From positions 124,001-188,000 of the forward strand of contig JBEKCC010000004.1 in the NCBI GenBank assembly GCA_050015095.1: DNA of 64,000 nt, in the 5' to 3' direction. Positions 8,024 through 16,841 of the stretch are shown piece by piece. This DNA comes from MVRE01 sp015660965 (GTDB taxonomy: Archaea > Halobacteriota > Methanomicrobia > Methanomicrobiales > Methanospirillaceae). The notes below the pieces were generated by a model. That model ran no database searches. It worked only from the letters and a program-made list of their open reading frames with translations, and was not told the origin of the DNA. A program made the translations under genes and the position numbers. Positions within the stretch are counted from its first letter, which is position 1; every line of letters starts with the position of its first letter.

Positions 8024-9304
8024 TTATTTTCCAATCAAATGTTGTTTCTGTAATTTTATAGAGGGTAATATTAATGATCCAACCTGGCGAACATCTTTCG
8101 AAACACCGCAAATATTCTTTAACATTGTAAAAACATTTCCCGCAAACATTGCGCTATGGATTGGAGTTTGGAATTCCCCATTTTCCATCCAAAAAGCGTT
8201 AGAAAGCTCAACTGAAAAATCTCCACTCATTGGATTAGCTGTATGGGCACCCACAACACTATTGATATAAATTACTCGTTCATCTGTAACATCAGTCCGA
8301 GGTCCATCAACAATGAAATTATGGTGTCCAATCGCGGTTCCACCATTGGGTCCACTTCGTATCGCACTCGCGGTGCTCTCCATTCCATATCGATATGCAG
8401 TTCGAAGGTCATAAGCAAATGATGAGAGGACCCCCTCTTTTACAAAATCAATCCTGCAAGTTGGCATACCTTCTGCATCCCAATGTGTGCTCCCCAGTCC
8501 TTTTTCTTTGAATGGGTCGTCATACATCACAAGTTTTTTATCTACAATTAATTCTCCAAGATGATTTGCTAAATAAGATCGTCCTGCATGAACATTTCTA
8601 CCATTAAGAGCTGGGATAAACGTGGCACCAAGTAACTCTGCGTAGGCAATTGGTGAGAGCAGAACATCGTATTCACCGGTTTCGATTTCCTTTCCATCCG
8701 CTGAATGGAAAGCAAGAAAGGCAGCCCTTTCGCCAACAAAATATGGGTCGACATCAAAAAAGCACGATTGAGCGAACTCGGACCCGGTGGATTGTCCTTT
8801 TATCGCTTCAAGCGAGATAGAAACGCCAGTGTGTTGTTTTGTGCAACGCATATCATTACTATTGACAATCATTTCTGTTGCAGTTGAGAGTGTTGCTGTT
8901 CCAGAAGTGATCTCAGCTGAATACTGAGAAGCGCCATCAAGCATCCCTCCAAGCAAATCCGATGCAGTCTGTGGATCAACAGTTAGATTAGAATCGTAAC
9001 AGATTTTTTCGTGTTCGCGAGACAATTCTTTCGGGAGGCCATTCCATTCCTGCGGTGTAGCTAGTTTTCCGCTTGCGATCGCAGCATCGAGACATTCTCT
9101 CCACATCTTTGGATTATGAGTGCTTGACGATCCAATGCGTCCTTTATCGATTGTTCTGATTCCTAGACCACATTCATCGGATCGAGTTGCAATGTTCACG
9201 TTCGTTCGCTTAAGATCGGCTGAGACTTCAACACCATCAGCATAAAAGATCTCGACTTCATCAACTCTTCGTATACCTTCTTTGAGAACCTGATCAATCC
9301 ACAC
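8024..9304 (-). CDS. pmbA: TldE/PmbA-family protein
   Basis: This is the non-catalytic partner (TldE/PmbA) of the TldD metalloprotease family. In Escherichia coli TldD and TldE form a heterodimer that degrades unfolded peptides and trims modified precursors. Family features include the central sheet region and the C-terminal NPMSGDFSVELSNAFWMENGE stretch, and there is no HExxxH zinc motif, as expected for the TldE half. The frame is open to 9352. Overlap with tldD (stop at 9294) suggests a GTG start near 9304, though other in-frame GTGs (9307-9313) are possible. It is the third gene of a lonB-tldD-pmbA unit. Confidence 0.85.
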   Translation of the reverse strand: MWIDQVLKEGIRRVDEVEIFYADGVEVSADLKRTNVNIATRSDECGLGIRTIDKGRIGSSSTHNPKMWRECLDAAIASGKLATPQEWNGLPKELSREHEKICYDSNLTVDPQTASDLLGGMLDGASQYSAEITSGTATLSTATEMIVNSNDMRCTKQHTGVSISLEAIKGQSTGSEFAQSCFFDVDPYFVGERAAFLAFHSADGKEIETGEYDVLLSPIAYAELLGATFIPALNGRNVHAGRSYLANHLGELIVDKKLVMYDDPFKEKGLGSTHWDAEGMPTCRIDFVKEGVLSSFAYDLRTAYRYGMESTASAIRSGPNGGTAIGHHNFIVDGPRTDVTDERVIYINSVVGAHTANPMSGDFSVELSNAFWMENGEFQTPIHSAMFAGNVFTMLKNICGVSKDVRQVGSLILPSIKLQKQHLIGK

Positions 9305-10634
9305 CACTACCACCCACCAATGCATTGTCGAGGAGTACGTGTGGTGCACCATCGCTCACTGGCACACTCTGCCCGCCTTTACCGCAATATCCTGGATGCA
9401 TCTTACGGTCATTACCACAAAGAAGGATTCCATGAAGTGTCGACAGAATTTCTCCAGATAGGGAGACATCCCGAACCATCTTCGAACATTCACCATTTTC
9501 GATTAAATAGCCATATTCAGCATTGAACTGAAAGATACCCCGCCCAGGATCAACCTGTCCACCGCGAGAACCTATGAGAAGGACCCCCTTATTACAAGTT
9601 CCCATTATTTCCTCAAATGTTGCATCACCATTTTCGATGAAGGTGTTACTCATACGGACGAGCGGTGCTTCAGCATTCATGGCCCTTGCGTGTCCCGCAA
9701 CCCCATTTCCTACGGCAGCAAGTGTTTCACGGCTATGCAAGAAGGCATTTACTACACCGTTTCTGATTATTTCTGTGCGCTGTACGGCAACACCTTCTGC
9801 GTCAAACGGTTCGAACCCGAACTCAGGGATCGATGGGTCATCTACGATTGTCAAGGTGTCATTACCTATTCTGATACCGATCTTTCCGGTCAATACAGAA
9901 TTTCCTTCCTGAACAAGATCGCCCTCGCTGGCATGTCCCACTGCTTCATGAGCGAACACTCCTGCTAATTCTGGGTCTAGAACTACCCGCATCTTTCCAC
10001 CCTTTGCGTGTCCCGCATCTAGTAACGCAACAGCAACCTTTGCTGCCTTCTCACCGCATTCCTGATGATGACGTAGGTCAAAACCCCGGATAGAATGCAC
10101 CCTTTCGTATCCCATCTGAACAGTTCCATTACGCGAAGCAACTGCAAGTACATTGAATCCCGACCGGCAAATCTCATATGAGAACTCGTGTCCTTCGCTA
10201 TCTGAGAATGTTATTTGTTCGAATTGTTCGATGTAGTTAGCTCGCCGGTTAACAACTTTAGGAAATTTAGCTGCTTTTTCTATGTCAGCAAGTAGCGAGG
10301 TTTTCTCTTCAATACTCACGTCTCTGGGGTTTTCCTTCATTGGTGGAACATCGAGTGTTCGCGAAGGGGCTTCTGAAAGATTAACATCTTGCTGTGTGAT
10401 TGCAGCTAAACGGTATGCGGACGCAAGTAAGGAATGAAAATTCTTTGTTGAACGAGGGGTATAGTTGTCAATCTGAAGGATCCCCCACCCTCGAGGACCA
10501 AGGACTCTTAGAATTGCTCTATTGAAAAAAGAGGTCCCCGCGGATTCAACCACTCCATTATCAATATCGATTAGAGTTGCTTGACCTGTTACATGACGCA
10601 GGTCGTGATACCTTATTCCCGATGGTTCGGTCAT
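9294..10634 (-). CDS. tldD: TldD-family zinc metalloprotease
   Basis: The 446-residue protein is a member of the TldD/PmbA peptidase family (M103). The zinc-binding motif HEAVGH is at residues 229-234, inside the conserved FAHEAVGHASEGD block, and the GRGIFQFNAEYGYLIENGE region lies in the C-terminal third. It pairs with the downstream PmbA-like protein to form the active heterodimer. The start codon overlaps the lonB stop by four bases (10631-10634), so the two proteases are translationally coupled. Their shared role is probably stepwise protein breakdown: Lon makes peptides and TldD/E cleaves them. This is inference from the operon and the known peptide preference of TldD/E. Confidence 0.9.
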   Translation of the reverse strand: MTEPSGIRYHDLRHVTGQATLIDIDNGVVESAGTSFFNRAILRVLGPRGWGILQIDNYTPRSTKNFHSLLASAYRLAAITQQDVNLSEAPSRTLDVPPMKENPRDVSIEEKTSLLADIEKAAKFPKVVNRRANYIEQFEQITFSDSEGHEFSYEICRSGFNVLAVASRNGTVQMGYERVHSIRGFDLRHHQECGEKAAKVAVALLDAGHAKGGKMRVVLDPELAGVFAHEAVGHASEGDLVQEGNSVLTGKIGIRIGNDTLTIVDDPSIPEFGFEPFDAEGVAVQRTEIIRNGVVNAFLHSRETLAAVGNGVAGHARAMNAEAPLVRMSNTFIENGDATFEEIMGTCNKGVLLIGSRGGQVDPGRGIFQFNAEYGYLIENGECSKMVRDVSLSGEILSTLHGILLCGNDRKMHPGYCGKGGQSVPVSDGAPHVLLDNALVGGSGVD

Positions 10635-12553
10635 GCAACAGTCTGATTAATAGAAGGAACATCGACAAGAGATTCTGTTGACCGCATCGCCATTTTCTTT
10701 AATTTTGAGAGAAATCCTTCTGTATTCTGCGGAACGAGTGCGTATTTCAAGACATCATTAATGGTATCTACAGGAATCACAGTAACAAGTGGACGGTAGC
10801 GTTCCTCAATCAACACATCGTCAATATTTGTACGTGGAATGAGCACTGTTTTGATTCCCGCCTTTGCTGCAGCTTCAATCTTATAAGTAACCCCACCAAC
10901 GGGTAATACATCGCCACGTACCGATAGAGAACCCGTCATTGCAACATCTTGTCTTACTGGAATGCCTTCAATAGCACTAATAACTGCTGTTGCCACACTG
11001 ATAGATGCCGAATCCCCCTCAACGCCCAAGTACGTTCCAATGAATTGAATGTGAATGTCAATATTTTTCACATCTTTACCTGTGAATTTTTTTAGAATCG
11101 CACTCACGTTCTTGATAGATTCTTGTGCAATCTCTTTTAACATACCGGTGGCAATCACTGTTCCACTTGCCCCTTGTGCTGGTGTGACTTCAGCCATAAT
11201 AGGAAGAACTGAACCAGCATCGCTTCCTGTTACCGCAAGACCATTCACCCTACCAACACGAGTTCCTTCTACAACTGTCATTTCATATTCTCTCAGATGT
11301 CGAGTGATTTCATCTGAAACTTGATCCTCTATTGAACGAGCTGTTTTCTTGGCTGCAATAACATGTGCAGCGGTAGCAAGTGGCGCTCCCTCATGTCGCG
11401 CGATATCTCCAGCAACACGTATTAGACCCCCAATATCACGAAGCTTTAATGTAAGGTGACCTTTGCGGTTTGAGCGCCGACGTGCTTCGCGAATAATTTC
11501 ATCAATCGCACTCTGATCCAAGTGGGGGATTTTGCCGTCATTTTTCACCTCTTGAGCTATAAATCTGACATATTTCTGGCGGTTTTCAGTGGTATCTTCC
11601 ATGCTCTCGGCCATGTATAACTCGTAACCGTAGCCCCGTATCCGTGATCTTAAAGCAGGATGCATTCCCTGAATCGCGTCAAGATTTCCAGCTGAAATCA
11701 TGATAAATTTACAGGGGACCGGTTCGGTGCGAACCATAGCACCACTTGACCGCTCACTTTGTCCAGTAATCGGAAACTCTCCTTCCTGGAGAGCAGAGAG
11801 CAGGTTTTGTTGGGAATGGGGTGTCAATGTATTAATCTCATCGATGAAGAGTACGCCACCATGTGCACGGTGGATTGCACCGGCTTCAACACGGTCATGG
11901 GCCGGCGTTTCGAGACCACCACTCTGGAATGGATCATGACGAACATCACCAAGGAGTGCACCAGCATGGGAACCCGTGGCATCAATAAATGGTGCAGTGC
12001 TTGTATTGTCGTTGAACACCAATAGTTTTGGTACCATCGCTTCTTCACGTGGCGTTGTATATCGTAATGCTATGAAAACGAACGCAGCAGCAAGTATTCC
12101 CATCAACCACTGATAGGTGATGAAAGCGTATCCAACTATTCCGATAATTAAGAGCATAAGCAACGTATTACGGAATTGAATTCTGCGTTTCGCTTCAATT
12201 TTGTGGGCAGCAACGATTTGCTTGCCTCGTCCAACTGCAACAGTCCTTATCACTGGATTATTGGGGTCATCTGAATTGGGATATACAAGAATGTCTTGCA
12301 ACTCTTCTTTAGGTAAAAGTTCAGCCATAGCCTTAGCAAGCATAGACTTTCCAGTACCTGGACTGCCAATCATCATTACATGCCGGCGCTGGATTGCAGC
12401 TTTTCTAATCACATCGACCGCATGTTCCTGCCCAATTACTTGGTCTATAAGCTTGGGGGGCACCTCAATCTGAGACGAGGATCCAATTGGAACCTCCGGT
12501 GTTTCTGATGGTGTTTGAATCTCTGAAATCATTGAATTTTCGGGTGATTCCAT
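10631..12553 (-). CDS. lonB: ATP-dependent membrane protease LonB
   Basis: I choose the ATG at 12553 (640 residues), preceded by a GGGAG ribosome binding site. The frame is open to 12607. In this numbering, Walker A GSPGTGKS is at 63-70 and is split from Walker B VLFIDE (234-239) by an insertion carrying two membrane helices (about 129-166), the hallmark of archaeal LonB. The C-terminal protease domain has catalytic Ser515 (GDSASIS) and Lys558 (YKIEAA), 43 residues apart as in other Lon proteases. It is the membrane-bound quality-control protease of archaea and the first gene of an operon with tldD and pmbA. Confidence 0.95.
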   Translation of the reverse strand: MESPENSMISEIQTPSETPEVPIGSSSQIEVPPKLIDQVIGQEHAVDVIRKAAIQRRHVMMIGSPGTGKSMLAKAMAELLPKEELQDILVYPNSDDPNNPVIRTVAVGRGKQIVAAHKIEAKRRIQFRNTLLMLLIIGIVGYAFITYQWLMGILAAAFVFIALRYTTPREEAMVPKLLVFNDNTSTAPFIDATGSHAGALLGDVRHDPFQSGGLETPAHDRVEAGAIHRAHGGVLFIDEINTLTPHSQQNLLSALQEGEFPITGQSERSSGAMVRTEPVPCKFIMISAGNLDAIQGMHPALRSRIRGYGYELYMAESMEDTTENRQKYVRFIAQEVKNDGKIPHLDQSAIDEIIREARRRSNRKGHLTLKLRDIGGLIRVAGDIARHEGAPLATAAHVIAAKKTARSIEDQVSDEITRHLREYEMTVVEGTRVGRVNGLAVTGSDAGSVLPIMAEVTPAQGASGTVIATGMLKEIAQESIKNVSAILKKFTGKDVKNIDIHIQFIGTYLGVEGDSASISVATAVISAIEGIPVRQDVAMTGSLSVRGDVLPVGGVTYKIEAAAKAGIKTVLIPRTNIDDVLIEERYRPLVTVIPVDTINDVLKYALVPQNTEGFLSKLKKMAMRSTESLVDVPSINQTVA

Positions 12554-12733
12554 GGCGAGATAGCTCCCTCTCTGCCGTAGGTATTCATATAATGTATAAC
12601 AGATCATTTAAGTAGTTTCAGCTAATGCCAGAACACAACATTTAGTTGAGAATGAGATAAATCGTCTATATTATTCGAATTGCTCTGGAACACTATAATC
12701 GTTGATTTGAAATATTCAAACACGAGGGGTAAA

Positions 12734-13579
12734 ATGAAAGTTATTGGTACTGAGACGTCCCAGATCCTTGCGAGCAGGATCTCGGATGCACTAAAGATCA
12801 ACTTTGTTGAAGTAAAATTCTCGCGGTTTCCCGATGGCGAACTCTATTTGTGTGCAAATGATCTTGATCAGGAGATGATTATCGTCGGAAGCATCGTTAA
12901 TAGTGATTCCCTTATTCAATTATTACTGCTAATCGATGCTTGCGGCGGATCATGCAACCATCTTGTGGTCCCATATATGGGCTATGCTCGACAGGACAAA
13001 CGCTTCAAACCTGGTGAGCCAATTAGTGCCCGGGCAATTGCACGTGCAATTAGTCGAGGAATTGATTCCTGTATTACAGTTAATATACATGATAAAAACG
13101 TCCTGTCCTATTTTGATATCCCTGCAAATGACGTTTCACTCGCAACTGATATCGGTAACCATATAGTTACAATGGGACTGAAAAAACCCCTGATCCTTGC
13201 TCCAGATGACGGTGCCACAACCTTTGCTTTGCAAGTAGCAACTGTTGGAAAATGGGACTGCGATCACCTCAGCAAGACACGTATTTCTGGTGACAAAGTT
13301 AAGATAGCGCCAAAATCACTCTCAGCTAAAAATCGGTCTATTGTTATCGTTGATGATATAATTTCAACAGGTGGTACAATTGCAACTGCTTCTGCTATGT
13401 TAAAAAAACAAGGTGCACGTGATGTATATGCCATCTGTATTCATGGTGTTTTTACAAATGGTGCCTATGGACTTTTGAAAGCTGCCGGGATTAAAGAAAT
13501 TATATGTAGCGATACAATCGAACGAGGTTGTAGTTTGTATAGTGCTGCAAGTAGGATTGCTGATACTCTAACCCAATAA
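12734..13579 (+). CDS. prs: ribose-phosphate pyrophosphokinase
   Basis: The 281-residue PRPP synthase makes 5-phosphoribosyl diphosphate from ribose 5-phosphate and ATP for purine, pyrimidine, histidine and tryptophan synthesis. It shows the N-terminal FSRFPDGE, the PYMGYARQDKRF catalytic block and the PRPP-binding IVIVDDIISTGGTIAT motif. The ATG at 12734 is chosen because of GAGGGG just upstream; the frame continues to 12680. Short archaeal-type length. A TATA-like ACTATAAT lies near 12691, and TTTGAA-ATA-TTCAAA forms a small palindrome at 12706-12720. nob1 and the PRTase-type regulator gfcR follow closely. Confidence 0.92.
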   Translation: MKVIGTETSQILASRISDALKINFVEVKFSRFPDGELYLCANDLDQEMIIVGSIVNSDSLIQLLLLIDACGGSCNHLVVPYMGYARQDKRFKPGEPISARAIARAISRGIDSCITVNIHDKNVLSYFDIPANDVSLATDIGNHIVTMGLKKPLILAPDDGATTFALQVATVGKWDCDHLSKTRISGDKVKIAPKSLSAKNRSIVIVDDIISTGGTIATASAMLKKQGARDVYAICIHGVFTNGAYGLLKAAGIKEIICSDTIERGCSLYSAASRIADTLTQ

Positions 13580-13605
13580 ACAATTGCAATTAATTGAAAA
13601 CCTGT

Positions 13606-14070
13606 ATGAAATCAGTACTTGATGCATCTCTATTTTTCATAGAATACCCGATTTTTGATGAATTATTTACAACCCCATCTGTTGTTGAGGAGCTTGTTGA
13701 TCTACGTTCAAAAGGCCGGTACGAATCTCTCCTTGTGCAAGGTTTAAGGGTAACAACCCCCACTCCAGAAAGCACTAAAAAAGTGTTTTCAGCGTCACAA
13801 CGGACTGGTGATGTAGATAAAATCTCTGAAACGGATATAGATGTCCTCGCATTAGCCCTCGATCTTGGAGCAACTATCTACACCGATGATTTCGCTGTTC
13901 AGAACGTTGCTCATGAGCTTGGGATTATGATTCATACAATTCAGTTAAAGCAAGCTAAAAAGCGAGTTTGGAAATACCGGTGCTGTGGATGCGGAAAGTA
14001 TTATCGAACCTCTGGAGAATGCCCTATTTGTGGGTCACAGATCAAAAGAGCCATTAAGGATCCCCATTAA
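13606..14070 (+). CDS. nob1: endoribonuclease NOB1 (PIN domain plus zinc ribbon)
   Basis: The 154-residue protein opens with the PIN-domain strand VLDASLFF, carries the acidic catalytic set (SETDIDVLALALDL and YTDDFAV), and ends in a zinc ribbon (CCGCGKYY...CPICG). This arrangement is typical of archaeal NOB1, which cleaves the 3' end of pre-16S rRNA during small-subunit maturation. ATG 13606 is used; an upstream in-frame TTG (13594) is possible. It starts 27 bases after prs and ends 10 bases before gfcR, which suggests co-transcription. Confidence 0.88.
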   Translation: MKSVLDASLFFIEYPIFDELFTTPSVVEELVDLRSKGRYESLLVQGLRVTTPTPESTKKVFSASQRTGDVDKISETDIDVLALALDLGATIYTDDFAVQNVAHELGIMIHTIQLKQAKKRVWKYRCCGCGKYYRTSGECPICGSQIKRAIKDPH

Positions 14071-14080
14071 AATTCTTTTC

Positions 14081-14692
14081 ATGTCTTCCCTTGATGATCT
14101 GATCGGCAAAGCGAAGTACTTGCTCTCTGAAGGTCATAGCCCCGGTCAGATAGCTGATGAGCTCTCACTCTCAATGGAGACCGTCACCTGGCTACTCACA
14201 CAATCAAAAGGCGCTGTTGTACCTAAAGATGTGCACATTGATTGGACAGCAGTAAGCAGCTCTGCCCCACTTCTACAAGAAACCGCACTCATGCTACACA
14301 AAAATTATTATCTAGGTCAGAAGAAAACCGATGATACACCTTCACGCGATGTGGATGTAATTGTGGGAATCGCCCTCTCTGGAATTCCACTTGCTACAAT
14401 GATTGCAGTGAGGGGGGATGCAAAACTCGCTATTTACCACCCAGCAAAACATAATACAAGCAATCGTCCGGTGGGTTCGATTAGTGGAAATTTCGCTTCA
14501 ATTTCTGGTGAACGTTGTATTATTGTTGATGATGTAATCACTTCTGGAACTACTATGAAGGAAGTTGTGAAGTACCTCAAAAAGCATAATGCTACCCCAG
14601 TTGCTATTTGGGTACTTTTTGATAAGCGCGGCTTAAAGGATGTTGACGGAGTACCAATTTATTCGCTCTTCAAAATATCTCGAATTGACTAA
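14081..14692 (+). CDS. gfcR: HTH-PRTase transcriptional regulator, GfcR-like
   Basis: The 203-residue protein begins with a short helix-turn-helix-like region (EGHSPGQIADELSLSMETVTWLL) joined to a type I phosphoribosyltransferase domain with the PRPP-binding loop CIIVDDVITSGTTMKE. It resembles the orotate phosphoribosyltransferase-like family that includes haloarchaeal GfcR, a regulator in which the PRTase domain senses a metabolite. The start at 14081 follows the nob1 stop; the frame is open upstream into nob1. Position behind prs suggests control linked to PRPP or ribose phosphate. Whether it retains enzyme activity is unclear. Confidence 0.8.
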   Translation: MSSLDDLIGKAKYLLSEGHSPGQIADELSLSMETVTWLLTQSKGAVVPKDVHIDWTAVSSSAPLLQETALMLHKNYYLGQKKTDDTPSRDVDVIVGIALSGIPLATMIAVRGDAKLAIYHPAKHNTSNRPVGSISGNFASISGERCIIVDDVITSGTTMKEVVKYLKKHNATPVAIWVLFDKRGLKDVDGVPIYSLFKISRID

Positions 14693-14720
14693 CAATTTGT
14701 TTTTGATTTTCCCTATACCA

Positions 14721-14734
14721 TATAATATATATAG
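14721..14734 (+). promoter_or_regulatory. TATA-box promoter of the thermosome gene
   Basis: TATAATATATATAG is preceded by a CCCTATACCA stretch and lies about 40-50 bases upstream of the thermosome ATG at 14774. This is one of the clearest TATA boxes in the window and fits strong expression of a chaperonin. Confidence 0.6.
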
Positions 14735-14773
14735 AAGTTCAATTCCATCTTTTACAGCATCAGAGGATCTACT

Positions 14774-16378
14774 ATGTTAGCTGGACAACCGATTATTATT
14801 TTAAAAGAAAATGTAGAGCGTAATTATGGGAAAGAAGCCCAACGCTCGAATATTGCCGCCGCAAAGGCTATTGCTGGCGCGGTAAGAACCACTCTCGGTC
14901 CTCGTGGAATGGACAAGATGCTTGTTGGATCCACTGGTGATATCGTTATTACAAACGATGGCGCCACGATCTTGCAAGAAATTGCCGTTCAACACCCGGG
15001 CGCAAAGATGGTTATCGAGGTCGCAAAAACTCAGGATAACGAAGTTGGTGATGGTACTACTACTGCTGTTGTGCTTGTCGGCGAACTTATGGGGAGAGCA
15101 GAAAACCTTCTTGAGCAGGGTATTCACCCAACAGTTATTTCCCAAGGGTACCGGCTCGGCATGGAAAAGGCAATCGAAATTGTTGATAGCCTCGCACTTA
15201 AGGTTGAACCTACCGATAAGAAGATATTGACAAAGATCTGCGATACTGCGATTACCGGAAAATCAATCGATGCAATAAAGTCTAAACTCGATGGTATCAT
15301 CGTTGAGGCTGTCGCAGCTGTCGCAGAAAAGATAAATGGAAAGATTACCATCGATGAAGACGATGTAATGGTGAAAAAGCAGCGCGGTCAGTCGATGGAT
15401 GATGCTGAGTTAATTCATGGCGTTGTAATTGATAAGACTCGCGTTCACGAAGGGATGCCGAAAAAGATCACTGGAGCAAAAATCGCGCTTATCGCAACCC
15501 CGCTCGAGATTACTAAAACCCAAGTTAAAGCAAAAATTAAGATATCGACTGCAGAACAAGTCTCAGCGTTCACTGAGCAAGAGGCTGGGGCATTAAAGAA
15601 ACTTGCCGACTATGTAATTGATAGCGGTGCAAATGTTCTGTTTTGCCAGAAGGGTATTGCAGATCCAGTCCAATTCCATCTTGCAAAAGCCGGTGTGTTT
15701 GCTATCGAAGATGTTCCCGAAAAGGACTTACAGTACGTAGCAAAGGCTGTGTCGGCAAACATTATCCAGAAAGCAGAAAACTTATCAGTGAAGGACTTAG
15801 GAACAGCCAATATTGTCGAAGAGGATAAAGATATCGATATTACCAGGATCAATGGATGTAAAAATCCAAAGGCGATAACTATCCTACTACGAGGTTCTAC
15901 GGATTATCTACTTGATGAACTCGAGCGTGCAGTTAATGATGGAAAACGAGTTGTTATGGATGCAATGGAAGACGGTACGTATGTCGTGGGTGGCGGTGCT
16001 GTCGAAACTGAACTTGTCTTGAAGATAAAGGATTATGCGGCAAGTGTTGGTGGGCGTGTCCAGCTTGCACTCGAAGCTTATGCTGGAGCTTTTGAGTCAA
16101 TTCCCCGCACCCTCGCAGAAAACTCTGGCTTTAACCAAATCGACAAGCTTGTCGATCTGAAGACCGCTCATTCAAAGGGCAAGAAAAATGCCGGATTGAA
16201 CGTATATACTGGAGATATTGTTGATATGCTCACTGAGGGTGTCTTCGAGCCATTAAGATCTAAGCGTCAGTCAATTCAGAGCGCTTCAGAGACTGCTGCT
16301 ATGCTAGTTCGAGTTGATGATATGATGATCACCCAGCAGAAGAAACCTGCTGGGGGACCGACACCTCCATTCGCTTAA
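14774..16378 (+). CDS. thsA: thermosome subunit (group II chaperonin)
   Basis: The 534-residue group II chaperonin subunit forms the ATP-driven double-ring folding machine in the cytosol. Family motifs are RTTLGPRGMDKML (38-50), NDGATIL (61-67) and the ATP-binding GDGTTT (92-97). Full length. The C-terminus ends PAGGPTPPFA, shorter than the GGM-rich tails of many thermosomes. It is monocistronic with its own strong TATA box, and a T-rich stretch follows at about 16419-16428. Confidence 0.96.
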   Translation: MLAGQPIIILKENVERNYGKEAQRSNIAAAKAIAGAVRTTLGPRGMDKMLVGSTGDIVITNDGATILQEIAVQHPGAKMVIEVAKTQDNEVGDGTTTAVVLVGELMGRAENLLEQGIHPTVISQGYRLGMEKAIEIVDSLALKVEPTDKKILTKICDTAITGKSIDAIKSKLDGIIVEAVAAVAEKINGKITIDEDDVMVKKQRGQSMDDAELIHGVVIDKTRVHEGMPKKITGAKIALIATPLEITKTQVKAKIKISTAEQVSAFTEQEAGALKKLADYVIDSGANVLFCQKGIADPVQFHLAKAGVFAIEDVPEKDLQYVAKAVSANIIQKAENLSVKDLGTANIVEEDKDIDITRINGCKNPKAITILLRGSTDYLLDELERAVNDGKRVVMDAMEDGTYVVGGGAVETELVLKIKDYAASVGGRVQLALEAYAGAFESIPRTLAENSGFNQIDKLVDLKTAHSKGKKNAGLNVYTGDIVDMLTEGVFEPLRSKRQSIQSASETAAMLVRVDDMMITQQKKPAGGPTPPFA

Positions 16379-16641
16379 CCCTGTCAATCACATCTTAAAG
16401 AAAGAATAATATATTAACACTTTTTTCCAAACTCAAAGAATATACGGAAACATGCAACTGAGTTATTGAGAGAGAGAATGGATTTGGGATTAATCCCAAA
16501 ACATATTTACGCATTATCTAAGTGCTGCTCTTGAGTCTATCTTGACTTAATACTTCTCCAACAGATTAGATTAGAAAATTGTATTGAAAACACACACGAA
16601 TAACTATTATAGGATTTGATGTAAAAATGATCAGAATCAAT
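16379..16641. other. intergenic region with a perfect 18-base palindrome
   Basis: 263 bases without a convincing gene. It contains the thermosome terminator (ACACTTTTTTCC), a purine tract GAGAGAGAGAATGG, an 18-base palindrome TTTGGGATTAATCCCAAA at 16483-16500, and an AT-rich promoter region before tRNA-Ser. Confidence 0.5.
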
Positions 16642-16726
16642 GCCGAGGTAGTCTAGCCCGGTAAGGCGATGGTCTCGAAAACCATTGGTGCCTCGCACCT
16701 CGGGAGTTCAACTCTCCCCCTCGGCG
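16642..16726 (+). tRNA. tRNA-Ser (anticodon CGA)
   Basis: The acceptor arms GCCGAGG and CCTCGGC (16719-16725) pair perfectly, with discriminator G. The anticodon stem ATGGT/ACCAT encloses the loop CTCGAAA, giving anticodon CGA for UCG serine codons. The long variable arm (about TGGTGCCTCGCACCTC) marks a class II tRNA. The T arm contains GGGAGTTCAACTCTCCC. No intron and no encoded CCA. Confidence 0.95.
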
Positions 16727-16841
16727 TTAAATGATACCGAAAGTGTTTTTACATTGGTTGGTTGTGAAAAGCGAATTATCTATCTCAATCGTGTCAGAAT
16801 ACTTTCAAGATGCTAATTACTAAAGTATGGTGAGAAACATT

